11,162 bases of DNA. Origin: Deltaproteobacteria bacterium CG_4_8_14_3_um_filter_43_13. Lineage in GTDB: Bacteria; Desulfobacterota; UBA8473. This document shows, piece after piece, positions 1 to 6,269 of the stretch (positions are counted from its first letter, which is position 1; every line of letters starts with the position of its first letter). The stretch lies in the NCBI GenBank assembly GCA_002782605.1, contig PFIF01000013.1, positions 187 to 11,348 of the forward strand, written 5' to 3'. Made by a program: the position numbers and the translations under genes. The notes below the pieces were generated by a model. That model was not told the origin of the DNA and did no database searches. It saw nothing but the letters and a program-made list of their open reading frames with translations.

Positions 1-2
1 TT

Positions 3-89
3 AGGTCTTCGAGGGAAGCAGGTGGAATCCTTGAAATCATTGACACCGATCTTTTTTATGGACTATCAAAATATAAGGTGAAAAGATGA
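3..89 (+). CDS. C-terminal end of an unidentified gene entering from upstream
   Basis: The frame starting at base 3 is open from the window edge to a TGA at 87-89 and gives 28 residues ending ...DLFYGLSKYKVKR. The stop overlaps the ATG of the next gene as ATGA, a typical arrangement for translationally coupled bacterial genes. This makes it more likely to be a real C-terminus than chance. The composition is ordinary for a soluble protein and no domain can be recognised from so short a piece. The frame starting at base 1 is also open over this stretch (to a TGA at about 79-81), so the choice of frame rests mainly on the ATGA junction. Confidence 0.45.
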   Translation, partial: RSSREAGGILEIIDTDLFYGLSKYKVKR

Positions 90-352
90 AAAAGAAAAAA
101 AACCCGAAATCCAATCTTCTTGCTTATCAAGCAGAGAAAGCACTTAAAGAAGCTGTCGCTGAAGCCATTGTTGAGCATAAGCGCAAGGGAATTCCAATCG
201 TTGTCTGGAGAGATGGCAAGGTAGTTGAAATTGCTCCCGAACAAATAGAGGTGCGAGAACCTCAATCAGAGTATATTCCCTCTGAGAAAAAAAGTGATTC
301 CCTTCCCCCCTTGCGGGGGAAGGTGAGGATGGGGGGAAGAAAAGGTCGTTAA
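86..352 (+). CDS. Small conserved-type hypothetical protein, C-terminus extended by a REP-like hairpin
   Basis: This is an 88-aa soluble protein. Residues 1-60 look like a real small bacterial protein: a lysine-rich start, an amphipathic helix (about 13-33, rich in Ala, Glu and Lys), then a beta-like IPIVVWRDGKVVEI segment that resembles the many small proteins with a 'V-W-R-D/N-G-K-V' strand. I recognise the style but not a function. It overlaps the preceding frame by ATGA and has an AAGGTG Shine-Dalgarno about 5 nt before the ATG, so the start is well supported. The last 18 or so residues (PPLRGKVRMGGRKGR) translate a GC-rich palindrome at 301-323. The native end was probably earlier, near EKKSDS, and was replaced by repeat sequence. 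The TAA at 350-352 lies in the same frame as the methylase remnant that follows. Confidence 0.7.
   Translation: MKKKKNPKSNLLAYQAEKALKEAVAEAIVEHKRKGIPIVVWRDGKVVEIAPEQIEVREPQSEYIPSEKKSDSLPPLRGKVRMGGRKGR
301..323. repeat. REP-like hairpin within the 3' end of the small gene
   Basis: CCTTCCCCC (301-309) pairs perfectly with GGGGGAAGG (315-323) around a 5-base loop, CTTGC. It is followed by GTGAGGATGGGGGG. A GC-rich stem of this kind with a GTGAGGATGGGG tail matches the general form of dispersed REP elements in many Proteobacteria and related phyla. Only one copy is visible here, so repetition in the genome is inferred. It lies in frame in the last codons of the gene at 86-352. It has no T-tract, so it is not a classical intrinsic terminator. 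Confidence 0.55.
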
Positions 353-541
353 TGCAAGCTTCTCGGGAAGGTACTTTTTCTAAACGGTAGTATTTTCCAA
401 CCTCACCAGCTTGAGGAGCTTTATGGCAAGAGTATCCAGATTGCTGATGTTGCTTTTGAGAAATTGTTTAAGTTTTTCGATCAATATCGATGGTATTTAG
501 ACGAGCGCCCACTCCGTACCGACAATGAGATTAATCCTAAA
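353..541 (+). pseudogene. Remnant of an Eco57I-type DNA methylase / type IIG restriction gene
   Basis: This frame is open from 353, directly after the TAA of the small gene. It encodes an internal piece of an Eco57I-like adenine methylase/restriction protein. The family signature is clear: a FLNGSIF segment, then a HQLEELYG-like helix, then AFEKLFKFFDQYRWYLDERP and PLRTDNEINPK. In intact relatives this is followed by VLGYIFEKYIN...GAYYTKEDIT and then the SAM-binding motifs. Here homology stops at the NPK codons (533-541). The frame continues as unrelated residues into the repeat at 572-619 and stops at 658. No start codon, catalytic NPPY motif or nuclease remains. It is a decayed internal fragment, not from the same subfamily as the intact methyltransferase at 2826-5363. 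Confidence 0.75.
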
Positions 542-571
542 CTTTTCTGGGAGATTAATGCGGAGCGGGAA

Positions 572-619
572 AGGGGTCAGGTGAGAGGGAAAGGCTTGCA
601 GGAGAATTGTAGGGAAAGA
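572..619 (+). repeat. Left copy of a direct repeat flanking the OLD-family gene
   Basis: Bases 580-608 (GGTGAGAGGGAAAGGCTTGC and the following GGAGAATT) are identical over 29 nt to 2412-2440. An AGGGGT block upstream and a GTAGGGAAAGA block downstream are also shared. Aligned overall, this 48-nt copy differs from the 52-nt right copy by a few bases near its start and by a 2-nt TT insertion. Both copies have the same orientation and lie about 1.83 kb apart, enclosing exactly one gene. The repeat carries no obvious terminal inverted repeats or hairpin. Confidence 0.85.
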
Positions 620-677
620 AAAGAAACAAAGGTTTATCAAGTAACCGTCATGTATTAATGATTAAGGGGAAAGGATA

Positions 678-2402
678 ATGCTAACAAAACTAACCGCCCG
701 AAATTTCAAAAGGTTTGATAATGTGGACGTAGAATTGGGGAACCCTGTCGTCCTTATTGGCCCAAACAATTCAGGGAAGACTACTGCACTCCAAGCGTTA
801 GCGCTATGGGAGCTTGGGCTCAAGCGCTGGAATGAAAAACGAAAGGGAAAAACATCGCCGGAAAAGCGTCCTGGAGTGACTATTAACCGGAGAGATCTGA
901 TAGCTGTACCGGTTCCCGATGCCAAACTTCTCTGGCGTGAGCTTAACGTGCGAGATGCCAAAAATCTTGAGGGGAAGCTACAAACGAAAAATATCCGCAT
1001 TGATGTGATCGTTGAAGGAACAACTGAAGGTAATGCATGGACATGTGGCCTTGAGTTTGATTATGCCAACGAAGAATCATTTTACTGTCGTCCCCTTCGT
1101 CAATCAGAGGATAAAAATCCGGAAAGAATGCTTATTCCGGAACAAGCAGAAAATGTTCAATTGGCATTTCTCCCCCCTATGTCAGGATTGGCAGCGAACG
1201 AAGATCGGCTTGACCCAGGCACTATCAATGTCCGCATTGGAGAGGGACGAACAGCAGAAGTTCTTCGCAACTTATGCTATATAATTTATAACGACAAAAA
1301 GGAAGGCTGGCAAAAACTTACTGACCAGATCAAGTTCCTTTTTGGTGCTGAGCTTAATATCCCCAACTATATTACTGAACGAGGCGAAATCGTTATGGGT
1401 TATAGAGAACGGGGGAGACAACTTGATCTTTCATCTTCGGGAAGGGGTTTACAGCAGACTCTTTTACTTCTCGCTTACATATATGCTCATCCAGGCGCTG
1501 TACTGTTGCTCGACGAGCCTGATGCCCATCTGGAAATCCTCCGACAACGACAAGTTTATCAGCTTCTGACAGACGTTGCTCAGGAAAACGGTAACCAGAT
1601 TATTGCCGCAAGTCATTCCGAGGTCCTGCTCAATGAGGCGGCGGAACGTGATGTTGTCGTTGCATTTGTGGGAAAGCCGCGCCGCATCAATGATCGAGGT
1701 AGCCAGGTCTTAAAGAGTCTGAGAGATATAGGATTTGAACACTACTATCAGGCAGAGCAAACTGGGTGGGTACTATACCTGGAAGGATCAACTGATCTGG
1801 CGATTTTGAGAACCTTTGCTGACATATTGGAACATAATGAGGCTAAAGAGGTATTACAAAGGCCTTTTGTTCACTACGTAGGTAACCAACCGACTGAGGT
1901 ACGAAAACACTTCTTTGGTCTTCGAGAAGCTGTTCCCTGCCTAAAGGGCATTGCAATATTTGACCGCCTAGAACAAGAACTTCCTGATGATCTTGGAGCT
2001 CGTGGCCTTATGTGGGCAAGGCGGGAGATCGAAAATTACCTTTGTTATCCCGAGGTTATCGAAGCCTATGCCATTGCTAGTGGCAGAGAGGCGCTTCCAT
2101 GGCCACTTTTTGATGAATCACGCAAAAAGGCTATGAGAGAAGCCATAGAAGAGGTGGCAAAGGCTATGGAAACTCTTGGAAAGGGGTCTCCCTGGGACAG
2201 AGACACAAAAGTAAGCGAGGATTTCCTCACTCCCCTCTTCAAAGCATTTTTCAAAAATCTTAACCTCTACAACATTATGGACAAAAAGAATTTTCACGAA
2301 CTGGCTCGTTTTGTCCCCAAAGACATGATTGATCCAGAGGCGAAGGAGAAACTGGATGCTATTGTAGCAGTGGCCAGAAAGGCGAGGCCGAGAGAGGATT
2401 GA
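678..2402 (+). CDS. OLD-family ATP-dependent endonuclease (ABC-type ATPase plus TOPRIM)
   Basis: This 574-aa protein of two domains is close to the usual length of stand-alone OLD nucleases. The N-terminal SMC/ABC-like ATPase shows Walker A GPNNSGKTT (28-36), an ABC signature-like LSSSGRGLQQ (about 252-261), Walker B VLLLDEPDAHLE with D279-E280, and switch H313 in AASHSEV. The C-terminal TOPRIM nuclease has its first acidic residue at E369 (YLEGSTD). The usual DxD site reads D429-R-L-E432, so the second Asp is Leu. A conserved RREIENYL helix (E450, E452) follows. The family cuts DNA and is used in phage defence: P2 Old, and GajA of Gabija. No UvrD-like GajB gene follows, so this is not Gabija and fits a solitary (class 1-like) OLD. 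The start is supported by AAGGGGA 7 nt before the ATG. The gene sits alone between direct repeats, and the stop codon's last base begins the right repeat. Confidence 0.88.
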   Translation: MLTKLTARNFKRFDNVDVELGNPVVLIGPNNSGKTTALQALALWELGLKRWNEKRKGKTSPEKRPGVTINRRDLIAVPVPDAKLLWRELNVRDAKNLEGKLQTKNIRIDVIVEGTTEGNAWTCGLEFDYANEESFYCRPLRQSEDKNPERMLIPEQAENVQLAFLPPMSGLAANEDRLDPGTINVRIGEGRTAEVLRNLCYIIYNDKKEGWQKLTDQIKFLFGAELNIPNYITERGEIVMGYRERGRQLDLSSSGRGLQQTLLLLAYIYAHPGAVLLLDEPDAHLEILRQRQVYQLLTDVAQENGNQIIAASHSEVLLNEAAERDVVVAFVGKPRRINDRGSQVLKSLRDIGFEHYYQAEQTGWVLYLEGSTDLAILRTFADILEHNEAKEVLQRPFVHYVGNQPTEVRKHFFGLREAVPCLKGIAIFDRLEQELPDDLGARGLMWARREIENYLCYPEVIEAYAIASGREALPWPLFDESRKKAMREAIEEVAKAMETLGKGSPWDRDTKVSEDFLTPLFKAFFKNLNLYNIMDKKNFHELARFVPKDMIDPEAKEKLDAIVAVARKARPRED

Positions 2403-2453
2403 GGGGTGATTGGTGAGAGGGAAAGGCTTGCAGGAGAATTTTGTAGGGAAAGA
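2402..2453 (+). repeat. Right copy of the direct repeat flanking the OLD-family gene
   Basis: Bases 2412-2440 are identical to 580-608, followed by TT and then GTAGGGAAAGA as in the left copy. The shared AGGGGT block starts on the last base of the OLD gene's TGA stop. Sequence beyond 2453 (GGAATGCCACGG...) has no counterpart after the left copy, so similarity ends sharply there. Confidence 0.85.
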
Positions 2454-2512
2454 GGAATGCCACGGTGAGGCAGGATGGCTTGTTGAGAGAAATAATAAAT
2501 AAGGGAAGTGTC

Positions 2513-2532
2513 CCTTTGTTGTCCTTTGTTGT
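2513..2532 (+). repeat. Two tandem copies of CCTTTGTTGT
   Basis: The 10-base unit CCTTTGTTGT occurs twice back to back, right at the breakpoint where the minus-strand ispG homology ends. Just upstream (2502-2514) is GGGAAGTGTCCC, an imperfect palindrome. The duplication looks like a junction scar or slippage product. No function is apparent. Confidence 0.6.
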
Positions 2533-2535
2533 CGA

Positions 2536-2601
2536 AATTGGGGCACTACCACCGATTTTGACACCACCTGCGGAGACCTGTCTTGTAACTCTTCTTTTCA
2601 T
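2536..2601 (-). pseudogene. ispG: N-terminal scrap of ispG (4-hydroxy-3-methylbut-2-enyl diphosphate synthase)
   Basis: Reading the minus strand from an ATG at 2601-2599 gives MKRRVTRQVSAGGVKIGGSA followed by PI. This closely follows the N-terminus of IspG, typically M(I)KRRKTRQVKVGNVKIGG.APISVQSMTNT. IspG is an iron-sulfur enzyme of the non-mevalonate isoprenoid pathway. Homology ends abruptly after Pro-Ile: the expected VQSMTNT is missing and the frame runs into the CCTTTGTTGT tandem repeat. Only about 22 of some 350-400 codons remain, so it cannot function. Upstream on the same strand lie a hairpin (2652-2619) and a good -35/-10 pair (2694-2665), which suggests that a whole promoter-leader-start segment was captured. 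Confidence 0.6.
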
Positions 2602-2618
2602 GACCCATTCGCGCTGGG

Positions 2619-2652
2619 AAAAAGGACATGGCAGCTTGCCCCATGTCCTTTT
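2619..2652. terminator. Probable bidirectional intrinsic terminator
   Basis: AAAAGGACATGG (2620-2631) and CCATGTCCTTTT (2641-2652) form a perfect 12-bp stem with a 9-base loop. Read on the + strand, the right arm ends in TTTT. Read on the - strand it ends in a run of five T. It lies 217 nt after the OLD gene stop and would end that transcript. On the minus strand it sits between the putative promoter and the ispG scrap, where it could act as an attenuator or terminator. Confidence 0.75.
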
Positions 2653-2664
2653 AAAAACGTAAGA

Positions 2665-2694
2665 AATATAGCGTCTGGCATGAGATGAAGTCAA
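2665..2694 (-). promoter_or_regulatory. Putative sigma70 promoter reading leftward to the ispG scrap
   Basis: On the minus strand TTGACT (2694-2689) is followed after 18 nt by TATATT (2670-2665). Each box matches the sigma70 consensus at five of six positions. Transcription would start near 2658, pass through the hairpin at 2652-2619 and reach the ATG at 2601. With only a gene scrap downstream and a terminator in between, any transcript is likely to be short. Confidence 0.4.
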
Positions 2695-2723
2695 GAAGAA
2701 AAGGAGGGGGTCGTCATTGCGTT

Positions 2724-2752
2724 TTGACGAAAGTGAAGATTCATGTTAAATT
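2724..2752 (+). promoter_or_regulatory. Putative promoter for the methyltransferase-PIN operon
   Basis: TTGACG (2724-2729; five of six to consensus) and TAAATT (2747-2752; four of six) are separated by an optimal 17 nt, in an AT-rich stretch about 75 nt before the ATG at 2826. It lies just downstream of the bidirectional terminator, so the methyltransferase gene probably has its own transcription start near 2759. Confidence 0.45.
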
Positions 2753-2769
2753 AAAAGAAACATAAACAA

Positions 2770-2788
2770 CCACGCCCAAAGGACGTGG
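2770..2788 (+). other. Hairpin in the methyltransferase 5' leader, possible IS200/IS605-type end remnant
   Basis: CCACGCC (2770-2776) pairs with GGaCGTGG (2781-2788) with one bulged A (2783) and a CAAA loop, followed by ATTTCTTAG. Short CCACGCC...GGCGTGG hairpins of this kind are typical of subterminal ends of IS200/IS605-family elements. No transposase is present here, so that origin is inference. It would fold in the leader RNA 37-55 nt ahead of the start codon, far enough not to mask it. It lacks a clean T-run and is a poor terminator. Confidence 0.45.
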
Positions 2789-2825
2789 ATTTCTTAGCTT
2801 AATTCAATAAGCGGGGGCGGATAAG

Positions 2826-5363
2826 ATGAATGCCTTAGAATCTATCCATAATGAACTGAACCGATTAGGTTATGTAGATAACCTGCTGCAGGAAGATTAT
2901 GTCTTCGATGATGCAGCCGCTTCTGAAACTCGAGAGCTGACTATCCCTTTAGCGGCATTCGCTCAATGGCCGCCTTCCTACCGCAATGCTTGCATCGGGG
3001 TATTAAGCGCCAATGGTCAATCCGGCCCCCGACACATATCGATGTATCAAACTCTTGGTGCTCCAATGTTCCTTGAAGCATTTCCGGATCATGTTGACCG
3101 TTATCGTATTGAAGCCACAGGAGAAGCCGTTTTCTTAGAGTCCATACCTGCGCGAGATATTCGACAGGCTTTTAAATTAAACAAAAAAAAATGGAGCCCT
3201 GAGGCAATCTTTCGGGCAAAAGCTATTGCGAAAGTATCAGAGCCTGTGCAACTCGATTTTGTTGACATCGGCCTCCTGCCGGCTCTAAAAGGCATGATCC
3301 ACGCTAAATTAGATCGACTGCTAAAGGATATTCTACACGAAGCTGTCGTTTCTTATAAAAACATCTTGGGCAGTAAACCGGAGGAGACAGCTCTTTTCCG
3401 TCTTGTCTTTCGCTTCCTAGCCGCAAAGATATTTAATGATAGAAAACATCCGGGAGATTGGTCTACTTCTGAGGCAAATGTTATCATTGACAGCGTTCAA
3501 AAGTTTTATGGGCCTGTCGAAGCTGGAACTCAGAGCGTCCTTGATGAACCCGAGACCCAAAAAATCGTGTGGGACAGGCTCCGGGGCGCTTTTAACTTTC
3601 AAAATCTTTCCGTGGAAGACCTGGCTTTTATCTATGAAAACACACTTATTCGGAAAGAAACAAGACAACAGTTTGGCATACACAGTACGCCTTCCATAAT
3701 CGCAGAGCTTATGGTGGACCGGCTTCCTTTTGAGTTATTGCCCCAGGAGGGGCGTTACGTGCTGGAGCCCCGTGCCGGCCATGGTGTTTTTCTGGTTGCG
3801 TCCCTTCGCCGACTACGGGAACTATTACCTGTTTCATGGACAGACCGCCAGAGACATAGCTATCTGAAAGAACGCTTGACAGCTATTGAGCTTGATACTT
3901 TTGCGGCAGAGGTGTGTCGTTTGTCTCTCATGTTGGCGGATTATCCCAACAAGGACGGGTGGCAAATCATATCTGAAGATATTTTTAGGGGCGATACTCT
4001 TGAAAGGCGGTTAAAAAGATCCCGGGTCGTGCTTTGTAATCCTCCCTTCGAAGACTTTACCATGGCCGAAAGGAATCGCTATGGGAATAATGTCCAAAAT
4101 GTCCATAAGCCTTATGAGGTTTTGCGCAGAGTCCTGGAATATCCTCCCGACATGTTGGGATTTGTTCTACCAAAATCCGCCATTATGGGGGAAAGATATT
4201 CTGATCTTCAAGACCGTATAGCCCGAAATTACAAGAATATCGAAACCATAGCCCTGCCGGATCGTATCTTTGCATTTTCGGATCACGAAACTATGATAGT
4301 GCTTGCCTCAGAGAGGGACAAATCTACAAGAACGGCTATCTCTACCAAGACGTTTTGGGTCAGAGAAAACGATAGACTGCCTTTTCTTGAAACGGCTCAG
4401 CTACCTGAGGCGATTGGCAAGAAGGTAAATCGAGCCAGCCATACAGTGCCTATATCTCTGTGGCATCCTCCACTGTTTGAGATTTGGGAGTATCTGAAGG
4501 CTAACCCAAGACTCAAAGACATTGCCGAAATTCACAGGGGTATTGAATGGAATATTCCGCTAACAAAAAGTAGGGATATTTTGATATCTTCTGATCCAAA
4601 ACCTGGATTCAAAAAAGGATTAGCCAATGTTAGAGAAAAGATAGAACCTTATTATGCCCTAGGGTTTGTCTACCTGAATATGGACGAACAATATAAACGA
4701 ACAAATGCGCATTTGCTTCCTTGGGACAGACCTAAGGTTATCGTGAATAGATTTATTGTTAGTCGTAGCCCTTGGCGGATCGTGGCTTATCCAGATTCAG
4801 ACGGTTTAGTTTGCCGCGAAAATTTTGTCGGTATATGGCCAAAAACAAATATGACTATTGAAGTAATTTCTGCTCTTATCAACGCACCTTTGGTCAATGC
4901 AGCTCTTTACGCAATGGAAGGCAAGCGTCTTAATAGGAATGTTACTCTAAAACAAATTCCAGTTCCATTTTCCGATACTATTGACACAGAAAGAGTTAGT
5001 TCCCTGGTTAAACAGTATGCCAAACTTAGATTCGAATTTGAAAGGCATCCTTTAGAAAAAAAGGAAATCAACCAATGCATTAAAACAATAATGGAAATCG
5101 ACGGCCTTATTTTGAAAGCCTACGATCTTCCCCCAAGACTTGAACGGAAAATACTCGATCTTTTCCGTGGACATCCCAGACCCGTTCCGTTTGATTTCCC
5201 TGATTATTTTCCGGGAGATTTCCGTCCCTGTATTCCATTGTATAAATATCTCGAAATGGATTTGAAACAAGCCAGCGCCGGAGAACTTCTAAAGAGAATC
5301 ACACCCTTTGATTCCGAAGGCATGCATGAATTTTTCATGGGCATTGAGGTAGGGCAATCCTGA
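2826..5363 (+). CDS. N6-adenine DNA methyltransferase (gamma-class, NPPF motif)
   Basis: This 845-aa protein should transfer a methyl group from SAM to adenine N6 in DNA. It has an N-terminal region (about 1-250) of no recognised fold, then FGIHSTPSIIAELMV (284-297; the motif-X-like 'TP..I...M' entry to the fold). Next come SAM motif I EPRAGHGVF (314-322), IELD (354-357), catalytic motif IV NPPF (405-408) and LGFVLPKS (444-451). The C-terminal half (about 545-800) resembles TaqI/Eco57I-type target-recognition domains, with IAEIHRGIEW and INAPLVNAALYA...GKRLNRN...IPVP. I see no PD-(D/E)XK triad in the N-terminal region, so it looks like a methylase without its own nuclease rather than a complete type IIG enzyme. 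The Shine-Dalgarno is weak (GGGGGCGG region). Its stop overlaps the PIN gene start (TGATG), so the two are probably translated together. Confidence 0.88.
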   Translation: MNALESIHNELNRLGYVDNLLQEDYVFDDAAASETRELTIPLAAFAQWPPSYRNACIGVLSANGQSGPRHISMYQTLGAPMFLEAFPDHVDRYRIEATGEAVFLESIPARDIRQAFKLNKKKWSPEAIFRAKAIAKVSEPVQLDFVDIGLLPALKGMIHAKLDRLLKDILHEAVVSYKNILGSKPEETALFRLVFRFLAAKIFNDRKHPGDWSTSEANVIIDSVQKFYGPVEAGTQSVLDEPETQKIVWDRLRGAFNFQNLSVEDLAFIYENTLIRKETRQQFGIHSTPSIIAELMVDRLPFELLPQEGRYVLEPRAGHGVFLVASLRRLRELLPVSWTDRQRHSYLKERLTAIELDTFAAEVCRLSLMLADYPNKDGWQIISEDIFRGDTLERRLKRSRVVLCNPPFEDFTMAERNRYGNNVQNVHKPYEVLRRVLEYPPDMLGFVLPKSAIMGERYSDLQDRIARNYKNIETIALPDRIFAFSDHETMIVLASERDKSTRTAISTKTFWVRENDRLPFLETAQLPEAIGKKVNRASHTVPISLWHPPLFEIWEYLKANPRLKDIAEIHRGIEWNIPLTKSRDILISSDPKPGFKKGLANVREKIEPYYALGFVYLNMDEQYKRTNAHLLPWDRPKVIVNRFIVSRSPWRIVAYPDSDGLVCRENFVGIWPKTNMTIEVISALINAPLVNAALYAMEGKRLNRNVTLKQIPVPFSDTIDTERVSSLVKQYAKLRFEFERHPLEKKEINQCIKTIMEIDGLILKAYDLPPRLERKILDLFRGHPRPVPFDFPDYFPGDFRPCIPLYKYLEMDLKQASAGELLKRITPFDSEGMHEFFMGIEVGQS

Positions 5364-5872
5364 TGGACGGATACCTTTTTGATACTAGTGCAGTCAGCCC
5401 TCTTTGGAATGCCCGGCATCCTGAGCATGATACTGTCAAAGCTTTTTTATCAGGCGTCTCTCATTCCCCTGTCTGGCTATCCACTATAGTCCTGGCAGAA
5501 ATAGAATACGGGCTAAAGATAGCTCCAAAGATGGATACAGGTAGTCAGAATCAAGTCAGGCGCGAAATGTCGAACCATCCCCTTATACTTGATATTGATA
5601 AACACACCATTGGTCCCTATTCGGATTTGCGTGCAGAATTATTTAAAAAATATTCGCAAAAAGATCGCCGAGGAAGGCTGACTGTAAAATGGCCTGAAGA
5701 CCTTTTTGAACGGACAAGCGCAAAGGAACTCGGTGTCCAGGAGAATGACGTCTGGATAGCAGCACAGGCCATTCAATACGATCTGATACTGATCACCGAC
5801 GACTCCATGCAACGACTTGCAGAGGTTTCAGAAAACCTGGACTATCCCCTTCGAATAGCAAAATGGAAATAG
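5363..5872 (+). CDS. PIN-domain ribonuclease, VapC-like, coupled to the methyltransferase
   Basis: This 169-aa protein is a single PIN domain, somewhat longer than the typical 130-140 aa of VapC. All four acidic positions are present: D7 (LFDTSAV), E46 (LAEIEYG), D129 (ENDVWIAA) and D146 or D147 (LITDDS). It should therefore bind metal and cut RNA. VapC toxins are normally preceded by a small vapB antitoxin gene. Here the ATG instead overlaps the methyltransferase stop by one base, and there is no antitoxin-sized gene with a DNA-binding fold on either side. The middle (about 60-115) carries a charged insertion, KKYSQKDRRGRLTVKW. Inference: the enzyme is held in check by the methyltransferase or by methylation state, or acts as an effector of the system rather than a free toxin. 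A plain VapC whose antitoxin was lost is the alternative. Confidence 0.85.
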   Translation: MDGYLFDTSAVSPLWNARHPEHDTVKAFLSGVSHSPVWLSTIVLAEIEYGLKIAPKMDTGSQNQVRREMSNHPLILDIDKHTIGPYSDLRAELFKKYSQKDRRGRLTVKWPEDLFERTSAKELGVQENDVWIAAQAIQYDLILITDDSMQRLAEVSENLDYPLRIAKWK

Positions 5873-6100
5873 AAACTATATTTGCGTCGTTCTTATTGAA
5901 AAACCACATGACTAACAACATACGCTGAGGACTGTATAGCCCGCATGATTTTTGCAAGTACAATAGGTACTGCAAGCGACTGGCAGTGGATATTCCCGAT
6001 TGAGGCAAGCACATGATTTTCATACCAGACCAGCAGTCGTTGAAGCACAGGATATTAATGGCAATTACACCCTAAAAATTCATTGGGAGATGTGAATTGG
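5873..6100 (+). other. Intergenic stretch without a recognisable gene
   Basis: All forward frames are broken by stops within 45 codons. The longest open pieces (one ending ...DWQWIFPIEAST, another ending ...NGNYTLKIHWEM at about 6093) have protein-like composition but match nothing I recognise. They may be further gene debris upstream of the type III Mod scrap. A small hairpin is visible (AGTAC-aatag-GTACT, about 5958-5972). No convincing terminator or promoter is seen, so readthrough from the PIN gene into the downstream genes remains possible. Confidence 0.4.
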
Positions 6101-6259
6101 ATGGCAGGAAAGAAAAAACCGATTGAGCAGTATGACCACAGGGGAAAGAAGCGGGTCAACAATCCGCCGGTTGGTCTTGTCACCCCTGATACGGATAGAG
6201 ATGCCGGCAAGAAGTCATACGCCTATGACCCGCACTTTAACCCTTTAGCCTTAATGTAG
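6101..6259 (+). pseudogene. N-terminal fragment of a type III Mod-like adenine methyltransferase
   Basis: A 52-codon frame (ATG 6101, TAG 6257-6259) encodes MAGKKKPIEQYDHRGKKRVN followed by NPPVGLVTPDTDRDAGKK and YAYDPHFNP. This closely follows the N-terminus of site-specific adenine methyltransferases of the type III Mod group. In those proteins the N-terminus continues as YDPHLDPQL(V/Q)WAGK and then several hundred residues with the DPPY motif. Here the homology stops after DPHFNP and three codons later the frame ends. It has a GGGAG Shine-Dalgarno about 11 nt before the ATG, so it may still be translated. Its stop lies only 10 nt before the ATG of the next gene, which lacks a clear ribosome site of its own. 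The scrap may therefore now act as a translated leader. It has no catalytic part. Confidence 0.72.
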
Positions 6260-6269
6260 CCTTATCTTT

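Noticed and set aside
464..658. Separate 64-aa gene starting at TTG 464
   Set aside because: The homology to Eco57I-type proteins extends upstream of this TTG to about 359 and ends at 541. The remainder is translated repeat sequence, so this is part of a pseudogene, not a gene.
2118..2694. Two long minus-strand frames as genes
   Set aside because: They mostly shadow the OLD gene and the repeat-rich gap. Only the short ispG-like stretch (2601-2536) within one of them looks like real protein ancestry.
678..5363. Gabija (GajA/GajB) or a type IIG restriction pair
   Set aside because: The OLD gene is not followed by a UvrD-like helicase. The next gene is a methylase 420 nt away, beyond a terminator and with its own promoter.
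5363..5872. Ordinary VapBC toxin-antitoxin pair
   Set aside because: No small DNA-binding antitoxin frame exists immediately upstream or downstream. The upstream neighbour is the coupled methylase.
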